DNA from: Spinacia oleracea
Taxonomy: Eukaryota > Streptophyta > Magnoliopsida > Caryophyllales > Amaranthaceae
Reading direction: 5' to 3'
DNA: 64,000 nucleotides
Assembly (NCBI RefSeq): GCF_020520425.1
Contig: NC_079487.1
Location: 88,665,141 to 88,729,140 of the forward strand
The position numbers and the translations under genes are program-made. Below are positions 11,361 through 21,551 of this stretch, piece after piece; the stretch's first letter is position 1; the number at the start of each line of letters is the position of its first letter. The notes beneath the pieces were generated by a model that was given only the letters and a program-made list of their open reading frames with translations, had not been told where the DNA came from and ran no database searches.

Positions 11361-12134
11361 CGAGTCATTGTGGGCCAGAAATTCTGGAGGCAAGCTAGTT
11401 CAGGTCGAGTCTACTAATTTGGGCGCATAAGAGAAAATGATCACGTTCAGCCTCAAATTCACGAGTTATTGTCACTACTAATCTCTTTGAATTTGATTTC
11501 TCACAAAACCGCGGTCCAGGATTATGAGTTTCCCGAATCACAAGTCGTAACTACAAGCTTAGGAATGTCGATTGCGGATCGTATGTTTCCAAGTCTTGGG
11601 AAGATCCCTACAATTACCAATATAGTCAACATTTTTTTTGGTGCAAATGTGCCACAAGGGCGGGGATAATAATCGATCCCAAGATCATCTAGAATCGGGA
11701 TGGAAGCTCTAACCAATTAAGCTATTCATCACTCTCTATAATCAACATAGTGCGTTAGTTAGTTGTTTTATAAATCTTATTTGATTAAGTGGTGCTCATT
11801 GACGCAAAATCGATTATCAGTTAATTGAGGAAGATGGAGGAGATCGAGGTGAGGAAAGAGAGTTGCAAATCTTTTTGTTACTCTCACCATCAAGTTCTAA
11901 ATCCAAAAGCCACAAGCTCATGAATTATGATCCTTCTTATAGTAACAATAAACTCCTTATAATAATAATCATAAATGTGTCATTTGTTTAGAAATAATGT
12001 GTTGGTATTTAATCTTACTTTTAACAAAAATGTTAGTAGGTTTTTATTTATTTTAGAATCAAAAGGGAAAAACTATAAGAATATAAAATGGGTCAAACAA
12101 TGTAATCTATTTCTTAAATTTTGTGGCCAAATAA
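11361..12134. other. Intergenic; contains a decayed tRNA-like segment
   Basis: No protein gene. On the minus strand at about 11735-11650 there is an A-box-like TAGCTTAATTGGTTAGAGC and about 35 bases further a B-box-like GGGATCGATTATTATCC. This spacing fits a tRNA-derived SINE or tRNA relic. It does not fold as an intact tRNA by eye. Confidence 0.3.
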
Positions 12135-12393
12135 TCTATACTAATATATTAAAAGGCGTTGATAAAAAATTTATGTGCCACGTAGAGATCTCCCATTTAC
12201 GCCACGTCATCCACTCACCAAGGTTATAAGATGTCATTAACAATAATAAAAAATCAATATAATAAGGTTCAAACACCAGACCTTGAGTTTGGAGAATAAC
12301 TCTCATTACCATTTTAATCAACCACTAATTGTTATTTAACTATGCACATTAATTTATAAATACGAGTACATGTTAACATGAAATTAAAACAAC
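12135..12393 (+). mobile_element. Left part of a non-autonomous Helitron
   Basis: Starts TCTATACTAATATATTAAAA after an A, exactly like the complete Helitron at 13893. It shares the ACGCCACGTCA core and the tRNA-like segment. It is interrupted at 12394 by a Harbinger-like element, and no CTAG end is found. Confidence 0.6.
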
Positions 12394-12396
12394 TAA

Positions 12397-13403
12397 GGGG
12401 ATGTTTGGTATGTGAATTTTTAGAGTTGGAAACGGATTCAGATAAGCGTTTACGTTATAAGCTGTTTGGTTTGGAGCATGTAGTAACTGTTACCATTATT
12501 TAAGGGTAATGGAATCCCTTACTTTGTTACTACTCCAAAAGCCACGGTAACAATTACCGTTTCCCCTCAAATACACAACGCCCACCGCCTCTTTGCTCTG
12601 TCTCTCTCCCAGTCTCCCTCTCCTCCGTTCATCACTTCTTCTCTCACCCCTCTGTCCTGAGCTTACTCCCAATTAAAAATAGATTTTTCGTGCGGGCGAT
12701 AGACTATGTGATCTCCATACCTGTAAATGAGGCGAAGTTTATTGGCGCTTGTCGCGGAGCATGTGGTGGATTGCAATGGATCATCGAAGTCAGTAGCGCG
12801 TGAGCGCCGGGAAGAGTCAATTGAGTTTGCATAGTTGGAGGTGGTGGGGAGGGTGGGGTGTGGGGATGGGTGGAGGTGGTGGGTCAATGGTGGATGGGCG
12901 GCCAAACTGGATGTAGGTGAGGACATGAGAGAGAAAGAGATGTAAAAGGGGGAAAAGAAAGTGGTTGAGATGGTTCTGAATTGCCTTATAATAATTCCTC
13001 AAACAAATTTTAAAAAATTATAATGAACAATTGAATTTTATTTTTCCTTTATGTAAAAAGGTGGCAGGTTTGACAAAAATCTGGTATTGGGGCTATAAAC
13101 AAGGGGGTGCGATTCATCAAGGATTTTATTTATTGTTAATTTCTACTAGTTTTAATTATTACTATTTCTTCCTTTATATTTCGTATATATATTGATGTAG
13201 ATTTAATGATTTATACACTATAAAATATATTCTTTTCCTTATTATGGAGTGCTTACCAAACATTAAGTAAGGGAATCATGCATAAGTGGTTCATTTCCTA
13301 TGTTATACCAAACAACCAATAATGAAAATAGTTAACATTACCTTTTCCCTTTTTTATTTGTTTCCATTCCACTCCCTTTCCATCTCTCATACCAAACACC
13401 CCC
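12397..13403. mobile_element. Harbinger-like (Tourist-type) element
   Basis: Terminal inverted repeats are GGGGATGTTTGGTATG (left) and, as reverse complement of the right end, GGGGGTGTTTGGTATG: 15 of 16 match. It is flanked by TAA at 12394-12396 and 13404-13406, the 3 bp duplication expected for PIF/Harbinger elements. Length is 1007 bp with no transposase seen, so it is non-autonomous. The small open frames at 12663-13002 are in a G-rich/C-rich stretch and are not recognisable. Confidence 0.7.
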
Positions 13404-13458
13404 TAAATGTTTATGTTACCTTTTATTTCCTATGGAATATATTGGAATAAAAATAATA

Positions 13459-13736
13459 CTCCATCCGTCCTACATTACTTGTTACACTTTCCTTTTTCGT
13501 CCGTCCCAGATTACTTCTTACACTTCTAAATTTGGAATGATCCCACGATTATTATATTGTCTCTATCTTCCCACTATAAAAAGTTTGGTCCCCACACTCT
13601 CTCACATTCAATTAAAAAAAATACCCCACTAACTCCTATCACATCTACTTTTATAACAATTGATAACCAAACAACCACTTATCACCTAAAACTTTGTGCA
13701 AAGGTAAGTGCAACGAGTAATATGGGACGGAGGGAG
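13459..13736. mobile_element. Stowaway MITE
   Basis: Left end CTCCATCCGTCCTACATTAC; right end GTAATATGGGACGGAGGGAG. These are the classic Stowaway inverted repeats, flanked by TA on both sides (13457-13458, 13737-13738). Length 278 bp, non-coding. Confidence 0.85.
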
Positions 13737-13892
13737 TAATTAAAGCATTAGGAAAACCATGAATTAAATATGATATCATAAGTCTCATAAGCATCAACTG
13801 TGGAAATGCCCTGCATACTCTAATTTGGTGTTTATTAATTTTAAGCACTTATCCATTAGAAAATAAATTAAGCGAATTGTAAGATGATCTAA

Positions 13893-14463
13893 TCTATACT
13901 AATATATTAAAAGGCGTTCTTAAGAACGTATACGTGTCACATATGCCTCAACTTATTACGCCACGTCACCACTAACCAGCATCATGACATGTCATTGACA
14001 ACCAAAAAACATGTAGTAAGGATCGAACACTAGACCTCTTTGTTAAAAGTTCAACATCCAACCATCTTAACCAACTACAACTCATGTTATATATTTCTAT
14101 ATAAACATTTATGTTCTTTTTACAATAAATAATAAATTGAATAGAAGTGAATGCAAGAAAAGCGAATGATTACTTAATTTATAAATGTACAATTATTACT
14201 TTTCTAGATTAAGCCTAAAAAAAAAACTCTGGGTAATAGAATGTAATATATAACGAGTAAGTGGTTGAATAATTATAGAACATATTACATGCACTTGGGG
14301 TAATAGAACATGGAGTTTCAGCTTGAGAAGGTGGTTAATCGGGCGCTTATCTTGTGTGTAACCCCATAATTCTATGACGACACCATCTACACGGACACAT
14401 ATTTACAACAAATAAAGCCGAATAAAAGTCAAAATCCGGGGCAACGCCCGGGCCACACACTAG
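13893..14463 (+). mobile_element. Complete non-autonomous Helitron
   Basis: Begins TCTATACTAATATATTAAAA, ends CTAG, and is inserted between A (13892) and T (14464) as Helitrons are. A GC-rich hairpin region (ccggggcaacgcccgg, 14434-14451) lies about 10 bases before the CTAG end. Length 571 bp. A minus-strand tRNA-like piece with a B box (GTGTTCGATCC, about 14016-14080) is inside. No Rep/helicase is encoded. Confidence 0.8.
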
Positions 14464-14835
14464 TTAAAAAAAACTTGGCATGATTAATGACGTAGTGACG
14501 TACTGTACCTGTGTAGAACTTAATGAATATTTTCACTTTTATAACCTACATGTATTTTGGTCTACTGTTGAACTGAAGAATAATCTCTAATTTTAATTAT
14601 TTGTGGCCGGAACATCGCCGAGCCACACACCAGTTCTATTTATCAAAAGAGTTTCCCTAGAAACTGTTTCTATAGAACTACTTCTAGGGAACATAAATTG
14701 TTTTCTAGAATTTTGGCCAAACATGCCTTAGAAGTTAAACTGCATACGTAATACTGACAGCGAAAGAGATTACGAGAATCCAGGATGACCCAGCTTGAGA
14801 CTTCTAAAAAATGCGCTAGTCGTTGAATATTATAC
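14464..14835. other. Intergenic with a possible decayed Helitron end
   Basis: At 14604-14635 'gtggccggaacatcgccgag' is followed by 'ccacacaccagtt', very like the Helitron 3' end at 14434-14463 but with CCAG instead of CTAG. No start was located. No gene. Confidence 0.35.
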
Positions 14836-15770
14836 TAAAATTGTAACTTTTGTATGGAAATTTATTCATAATGGAATTGCTACCAAAGGTAATATAGGTA
14901 AGCTAGGTTTTCAAATGTCATGTGTCTATGATCTTTGTGGTATTGGAGAAGAAGATGTTTAATATCTTTTTAGATTCTGCAATCTTGCTCTACAAGTTTA
15001 GAGGGGTGGATATCTTGATATCCACTCAGATATCAATGAAACTATGTGCTACATCCGACAACTTCATCGACGGGATGGGAAGAATGGTTCAAAGATAATT
15101 CACTTTATTAGTACACTTTTTGCTCTCTATTTATCAGGTAATAGTCGTGTATTTAAGGGAGAAGTTTCTACAATAATGTCTACTATTCAAGCCTTTGTTG
15201 ATAAGGGTCTTAAGTAGCATGGAATTCTACATCGTCATGGTCAACAATCTATATGTTTTCTCCATCCGGCTGAGAATGATCTTATGTATCCTCCATGTTT
15301 CTCCAGGGTCATCATTAATGTAAATGATATTCCGGGGGATACGACCACGATCTCAGTTGCTCATGGCAGAAAGGAACCAGAAATGCAGGTATGGGTTGGT
15401 ATTTGGAGGGTCAACAAGTTGTAAATGAACTAATATTAGGAGCGATGGCATGCAAGTACTGCAAGATCAACTTTGCAAATAGAGGTAATGACTTGTACGT
15501 CTACTGGGTCTTCATTGGGCGTCACAATTTTTACTTCAAAAGATCATAACCCTTACAAATTCAAGACAACTAGTAGAGTACGTTGTTAATCGATTACAAA
15601 TGACGTGTTAGATGTGCAACTTATATGGACGATAAGCGAGATCTAAGAGATTGACACGACTTTCAATTGGTGTTGCATCAACAATATCGAAAGAGTACAC
15701 AATGCTCATATTTTAGCAACTGACGCTTCAAATTAAGTTGTCTTTTACTAACTCTCCTTAGTTTTTTTGT
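14836..15770 (+). pseudogene. LINE relic: zinc-binding RT C-terminal region
   Basis: A broken frame reads VWKFIHNGIATKGNIGKL, then C..LCG.GEED and YLFRFCNLA. This is the pattern of the zf-RVT domain found C-terminal to reverse transcriptase in plant L1-type LINEs (W..I.NG..TK.NL..G....C.LC....E...HLF..C). In-frame stops lie near 14960, 15000 and 15217. The downstream part, reading HGILHRHGQQSICFLHPA, fits a decayed RNase H-like tail only loosely. The reverse transcriptase core is missing. Confidence 0.55.
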
Positions 15771-15937
15771 TTTTATAAGGTTATGTAAAAAATAAATCGA
15801 AAAATACAGCCTTTAAGCGGTATCCGTAAAAAGGGTTGATTTTTCGTTAACAAAGAATAACACAACCTTCTGAACTATCTTCTTTTAAAGGGCTCTCTTC
15901 TATAATGACTTGCTGTAACAGGTAATATTCTACAATT

Positions 15938-16188
15938 AGGGGTGCGCAAAAACCGGTCCCGGTCGGAAAAATGGAGCTGACCCGAGACAATTGGTCCGTT
16001 CACCGAGTCGAGAAATATTGATTTGCGGTCTTCGGTCTTGTCCGATCCAAAACCCTAAACTGGATTTTGGATCGGACCGATTTTTCCTTAAAAAAATATA
16101 TAATATTAACTATTTAAAAATTTAAAAATTTAATTTTCTCCTTTAATATATTGTAAATATTATTATATTATGACAATTTATTTTATCT
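15938..16188 (+). mobile_element. hAT-like element, left part
   Basis: The start TAGGGGTGCGCAAAAACCGG is a typical plant hAT terminus, followed by subterminal repeats of 'cggtc' and 'gaccg' (to about 16085). The MULE at 16197 splits it. 20813-20910 ('ggtccagtctggactttgga') may be the far side, but I could not find the matching right end. Confidence 0.45.
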
Positions 16189-17229
16189 TTCAGAATATAC
16201 AAACTTTTGTAAAAGACGGTCTTACAGGAAAGACCGCCTTGTTGTCACCTAAACTGCCACACGGATTGCTTACGTGTACATGACATCAGCGAATTTCTGG
16301 AAAATATATATACATATTAACAATTTTATTTTCATTTCCTATCCCTAATTCATTTCTCTCTCCTAAACAATTTCCTCTACATCTCTCTCCTCAAAATCGC
16401 TGCCTCTCTCTCTCCTCGAAATTGTCGCCTATCTCTCCCGTCAAAATCGCCGCAGTAGATGACGAAGAAGACGACGGAAAAGACAGCGGTGGTGGCTTAT
16501 TGAGGTAATACTGCCATCTCTCTCCTTCATTTGGTTCTCTCTTTTCTCTAACCTCTGAAAATCTTCAATTTTCACAATTTTGATTTTCAAAACCCTAATT
16601 GTTGATGTCTTGTAACAAAAGAAGAGGTGGTGGTTGTGGTGATGGAGGAGAAGTCGGCCTCCGGACAGAAGACCGCGGCCATAGCCGCATATTGGTGAGC
16701 AAACGACCATCGATAGGGGGATCGCGGAGCGCGGATAAGCCTCGTTTCCGCGTTTTCAAGTTCGCATCTCCATCACCACCGCCGCATAAAATATGGAGAT
16801 CAAAGGAACACTCCCAGTCTTGCGGTGGCTACGCTAATCCCTGCTAGTGGCTGCGAAGGAGGTTGTTCAGATCTAAGGTTTAGGTTTTTATATGGTTTTG
16901 CTACTTCAATTTTAGTAGTTTACTCTGCTTTCTAATGTGAATATTTTTGTGATTTGATTTTGGTTTCGATTTTGTGTTTGTTTTTTATTTAATTTGATCT
17001 TGGTTTCGATTTTGTGTTTGATTTAATTTGATTTTGTGGTTTCGTATGCATAGGCGAGGCTTCGTCGTCGGCAATGAGCGGAGGTCAAGGCGGAGTAGTC
17101 GATGGAGATGGTAGTGGAGGAGTTGGTGTTTTTTTGACTCGATCTTGGTGGCTGTGATTTTGGCGATGCGCCTGCGGCGTTGCGAAGGAACAAAGCTGCT
17201 GGTTATGCGGCACAAGTGGTTGATGGCTT

Positions 17230-17625
17230 CGCTAGTGGTTTTCGTTTTAGTTTTAGTTAAGAATTGTAATGTTTTAGTTACACTTTTTTTGTATTTAGTT
17301 AAGAATATTTATGTTTTAGTTTTAGTTATAATTCTGAAATAATGGCCTTCTTATTGGAATTGCTGGACTGATTTTCTATGTTTTAGTTATGAATTTTTAA
17401 GTTTTAGTCACGATTTTTTTGGTTTTAGTTAAGGGTTTTTTAGTTTTAGTTACGTATTTTTTAGTTTTCATTCAGGGCTTTAGTTATGATTTTTCCGAGT
17501 TTTAGTTATGATTTTACCAGTTTAAGTTACGATTTTCTTGGTTTTAGTTAAGATTTTTTGAGTTTTAGTTATGTATTTTTGAGTTTCAGATAACGAATTT
17601 CAGAGTTTTAGTTAAGATACAAAAT
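17230..17625 (+). repeat. Irregular repeat of a 'gttttagttaagattttt' unit
   Basis: About 15 imperfect copies of GTTTTAGTTA followed by an AT-rich tail, spaced roughly 20-35 bp. It grades into the ATTAGTTAAG array to the right. Confidence 0.75.
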
Positions 17626-17639
17626 TTTAAGCATTGAAA

Positions 17640-19400
17640 ATAATTAGTTAAGCAATTGAATTAATTAGTTAAAAATGAAACTAATAAGTTGACCTTCAGA
17701 ACCAATTAGTTAAGCAATGTAATAAATTAGTTAAGTAATGTAACATATTAGTTAAACCATGTAACTAATTAGTGAAGCATTGAAACCAATTAGTGAACAC
17801 TGGAAGCAATTAGTTATGTACTGGATTTAATTAAGTTAACCACTGGAAGTAATTAGTTAAGTTTGAGATTCAATTAGTTAAGCAACGAAACTAATTAGTT
17901 ATGCAACGAAACCAATTAGTTAAGCAATGAACCAATTAGTTAAGCACTGAAACCAATTAGTTAAGCAATAAAATTAATTAGTTAAGCATTGCAACTAATT
18001 AGTTTAGATTTTATGAGTTTTAGTTAATAATAAGTTTGTTATACTTTTGTTAAGTTATACTTCTGTTATATTTAGTTTAAGTTATACTTCTGTTATGTTT
18101 AGTCATGAAATATAATGATTTGGTTATGTTTTTTGCATTTAAGTCATTTTTTATTTTAGTTATATTTAGTTAAGAGTAGTGTTGTTTAAGTTAAGAATAA
18201 TTTTGGTTTAATTACGATTAAATCTTTGGTCAAGATTTTGGAAGTTTTAGTTAAGATTTTCTTATGATTAGTTAAGAATTGTCGTGTTTTAGTTAAGCCT
18301 GAAATTCAATTAGTTAAGCAATGGAATTGATTAGTTAAGCAATGAATAAATTAGTTAAGCAATGAAATCAATTAGTTAAGCACTGGAATATTAGTTAAGC
18401 AATTAAATCAATTAGTTAAGCTTGAAATTCAATTAGTTAAGCCTAAAATTCAATTAGTCGCAATGGAATAAACTAGTTAAGCTTGAAATTCAATTAGTTA
18501 AGCAATGCAGACAATTAGTTAAACAATAAAATCAATTAGTTAAGTATTGAAATCAATTAGTTAAGCTACAAAATCAATTAGTTACGCAATGGAACCAATT
18601 AGTTACGCAATGAAAACAATTAGTTAAGATTGGAATTTAATTAGATAAGCCTGAAATTCAATTAGTTAACCAATTGAATCAAGTAGTTAAGCACTGGAAT
18701 ATTAGTTAAGCAATTAAATCAATTACTTAAGCTTGAAATTCAATTAGTTAAGCCTGAAATTCAATTAGTCGCAATGGAATAAACTAGTTAAGCTTGAAAT
18801 TAAATTAGTTAAGCAATGCAGACAATTAGTTAAACAATAAAATCAATTAGTTAAGTATTGGAATCAATTAGTTAAGCTACAAAATCATTTGGTTACGCAA
18901 TAGAACCAATTAGTTACGCAATGAAAACAATTAGTTAAGATTGGAATTTAATTAGTTAAGCCTGAAATTCAATTAGTTAACCAATTGAATCAAGTAGTTA
19001 AGCACTGGAATATTAGTTAAGCAATTAAATCAATTACTTAAGCTTGAAATTCAATTAGTTAAGCCTGAAATTCAATTAGTCGCAATGGAATAAACTAGTT
19101 AAGCTTGAAATTCAATTAGTTAAGCAATGCAGACAATTAGTTAAACAATAAAATCAATTAGTTATGCTACAAAATCAATTAGTTACGCAATGGAACCAAT
19201 TAGTTACGCAATGAAACCAATTAGTTAAGATTGGAATTTAATTAGTTAAGCCTGAAATTCAATTAGTTAACCAATTGAATCAAGTAGTTAAACACTGAAA
19301 TCAATTAGTTAAGCTATTGAACCTATTAGTTAAGAAATATAACCAATTTGTTAAACAATGAAACCAAATAGTTAAACAATGGGACTAATTAGTTAAGATT
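17640..19400 (+). repeat. Minisatellite of a ~21 bp 'aattagttaagcaatgaaac' unit
   Basis: Roughly 75-80 imperfect units of about 21 bp, each with the core AATTAGTTAAGC followed by a variable 8-9 bp. TAA or TAG is common in the unit, so long open frames are absent. From 18381 the units are organised into higher-order repeats. Confidence 0.9.
18381..19292 (+). repeat. Higher-order repeats of 311 bp
   Basis: The marker 'cactggaatattag' recurs at 18381, 18692 and 19003, exactly 311 bp apart each time. The same ordered series of variant subunits follows each marker. The third copy is 290 bp (next marker, changed, at 19293), 21 bp shorter: it has lost one subunit. This shows block-wise amplification. 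Confidence 0.85.
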
Positions 19401-20812
19401 ATATGAGTTTTAGTTAATAATAATTTTTTAAAAAATTCATAACTATTTGTCTTTATACCTTAACCATTTTGTTATTCAATTAGTTATGACTTCATTACTT
19501 TAGTTATGTTTTACACTAGTTTAGTTAGTACCAAAGAAAAAAACCCCTCAACTAATTCATATAAAACGTCAACTATTTGCCTTATAATTGTAACTTGTGG
19601 TGTTGAATAATTTAGTAAATAAACAAAAGGTAAGAAAACTACTGAAGCAACCAAATTCATCAAATAAATTTGCCCAAAAACACAAACTACTCAAAAATTA
19701 AACATAAGTACTGAATTCGGGTTTATTTCAACACAAATGGATCCGATATTTTCGCCAAAAAACAAAAAAAACGATTCTAAAATTAGACATAAGTATTGAA
19801 TTCAGGTTATTTCAACACAAAATGATCAGAAAATTTGCCAAAAATAACTGCAAATTCGAAAATTTGACATGAGTAATGAATTCGGGTTATATAGACTTGC
19901 ATCCTTTAATAGGAGAGCTTCCATGTTAAACTATAACAAAATCAATACAATTTTTAGCTAAACTATAACTAAATCAATAAAAAAAATTAACTAAATAAAA
20001 CAAAATTACAACTAAATCAATATAATTTTTAACTAAATAAAACTATAACTAAATCAATACAATTTTTAACTAATTAAAAAAAAACTACGGGATCAACACA
20101 ATATAAATAAGACCATGAGATATGTGGTGTTGAAACCCCCCTGATTACACACTAGAACTTCAATGGCCTTGCATCTTTAATCGCCTTTCTTGACGGTGTT
20201 GAAAAACGTCGATACCAGTGGAGATCCAGATCGCCTCCTTCACTTCTTCGAGAATAAAGGTTGCTAGGGTTCAGGAGGGGTGGCGACGAGGAGGTGACGG
20301 CCCCATTCTTCGATCTACGGGCATCATCGGCGGCGAGAGAGAGCAGAGTTTCAAAAACCTAAATCAACGATCATAGCTTTGCATACCGCCGAGGTTAAGG
20401 AGGGAGATTGTCGAGTTTCAAAAACCTAAAACGCAAATTCAACAAAATCGAAGGAAAAAATCGAAAAATCAAAAACCTAAAAGCCTCAAGGACATTGGTG
20501 GCAGAGACGACGAGGCAAGGAACAGTCGGAATCCATGGTCGCGCATCTTGCAACGGCGGCGAGGAGGAGAGATCGAGGAGATTGGGGAAGGAGAAAAAAG
20601 AAGGAAGGTGGCTAGGGTTTCTAAGAAGCATAAATCTTGAGTTGAGAGAGATGGGGAAGAGAGTCAGAATGGGTAACGGAGGAGAGAGAAATGAAATGGA
20701 ATGAAAAAAAAGCCTTTATAGGGCGCGTGATCCCCGTGCGCGTGGGTTAGACCACTGGTCTTACAGCGACGCGCCTGTAAGGCCGTCTCACATAAAAGCT
20801 ACTGTTCAGAAT

Positions 20813-21546
20813 GAGCCTTAAACAATTCGTTTACGGTATTTTGTAGAAAAAATAAATAGAATTAGGTCCACAATCGGTCCAGTCTGGACTTTGGACCTAT
20901 ACCACTTCATTGTTGAGGGATGTCATTCAAAATATATTTTTTTTGAAATAAAATTAATTCATTCATAAAAAGTCATACGACATCTACAAAAGAAATCTGA
21001 ATCTGTCAAATACATAACAAATTGAATCAAATAAAACTCGTTTTCTGCAAAACTACGATCATCGCGCATCGAACATCTTGTATACCCTCTAACACATCGT
21101 TGTTTGATACAACCGTCAACGAGGGGGTCTTTTGATCTGTTGTAATTTTGATATTGAATTAAATCAGATTCAATTGATTGTAGATGTAGAACTGACATCT
21201 GCTGCGACACCGCACAAATCTTCATCGCTGAATCAATTTCTCCTGCAAAATTAAATAATATTCTCCCTCGTACACCAGAAATTTAGGATCCTCTAACCTA
21301 AGAAAATTCTCCCTAAAAGGAGAAGAAAAACCCTATCTTTCGAGGGAGAACAATCCTCGCACAAGGAGGAAGTATTATTAAAACCCTAAAACTCAAACAA
21401 AATTAAAAAAGAACAACAAAATAAAAAGGTCGGGGCTTTCCACCGATAAAATCGATGGAAGCCCCTTCAAAATTCACTAAAGGAGGCTAGGGTTTGAGAG
21501 AGGGAGAGGAGGGAGAGAGAGAATGGCGTTTTCTCCTTCAAAATAA
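20813..21546. other. Intergenic; possible LINE 5' leader on the minus strand
   Basis: No gene recognised. At 21432-21465 there is an imperfect hairpin (ggggctttccaccgat with atcgatggaagcccc). The GA-rich 21490-21530 and the phrase 'caaaccctagcctcc' on the minus strand resemble leaders of plant L1 elements or ordinary gene leaders, but no ORF1 or RT follows. The minus frame at 21225-20959 is not recognisable. Confidence 0.25.
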
Positions 21547-21551
21547 GATAG

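Larger units (their letters stand above)
16197..20804. mobile_element. MULE-like element carrying a long minisatellite
   Basis: The two ends are imperfect inverted repeats: left 'cttttgtaaaagacggtctt' and, reverse-complemented, right 'cttttatgtgagacggcctt', both continuing ACAGG. TTCAGAAT flanks both sides (16189-16196 and 20805-20812), an 8 bp duplication that may have been 9 bp (next base A or G). The ends fit a Mutator-like element; hAT is the alternative. No transposase is seen. 16300-17215 and, on the minus strand, 20700-20150 look like 5' UTR-type CT-rich DNA with short unrecognised frames. The middle is tandem repeat. Confidence 0.6.

Noticed and set aside
11650..11735. Functional tRNA gene on the minus strand
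   Set aside because: A-box and B-box words exist, but no acceptor stem pairs and the anticodon arm is not formed.
17640..19400. CRISPR array
   Set aside because: Regular repeats with short variable parts, but the repeats drift, the 'spacers' are related to each other, and the genome is plant nuclear DNA.
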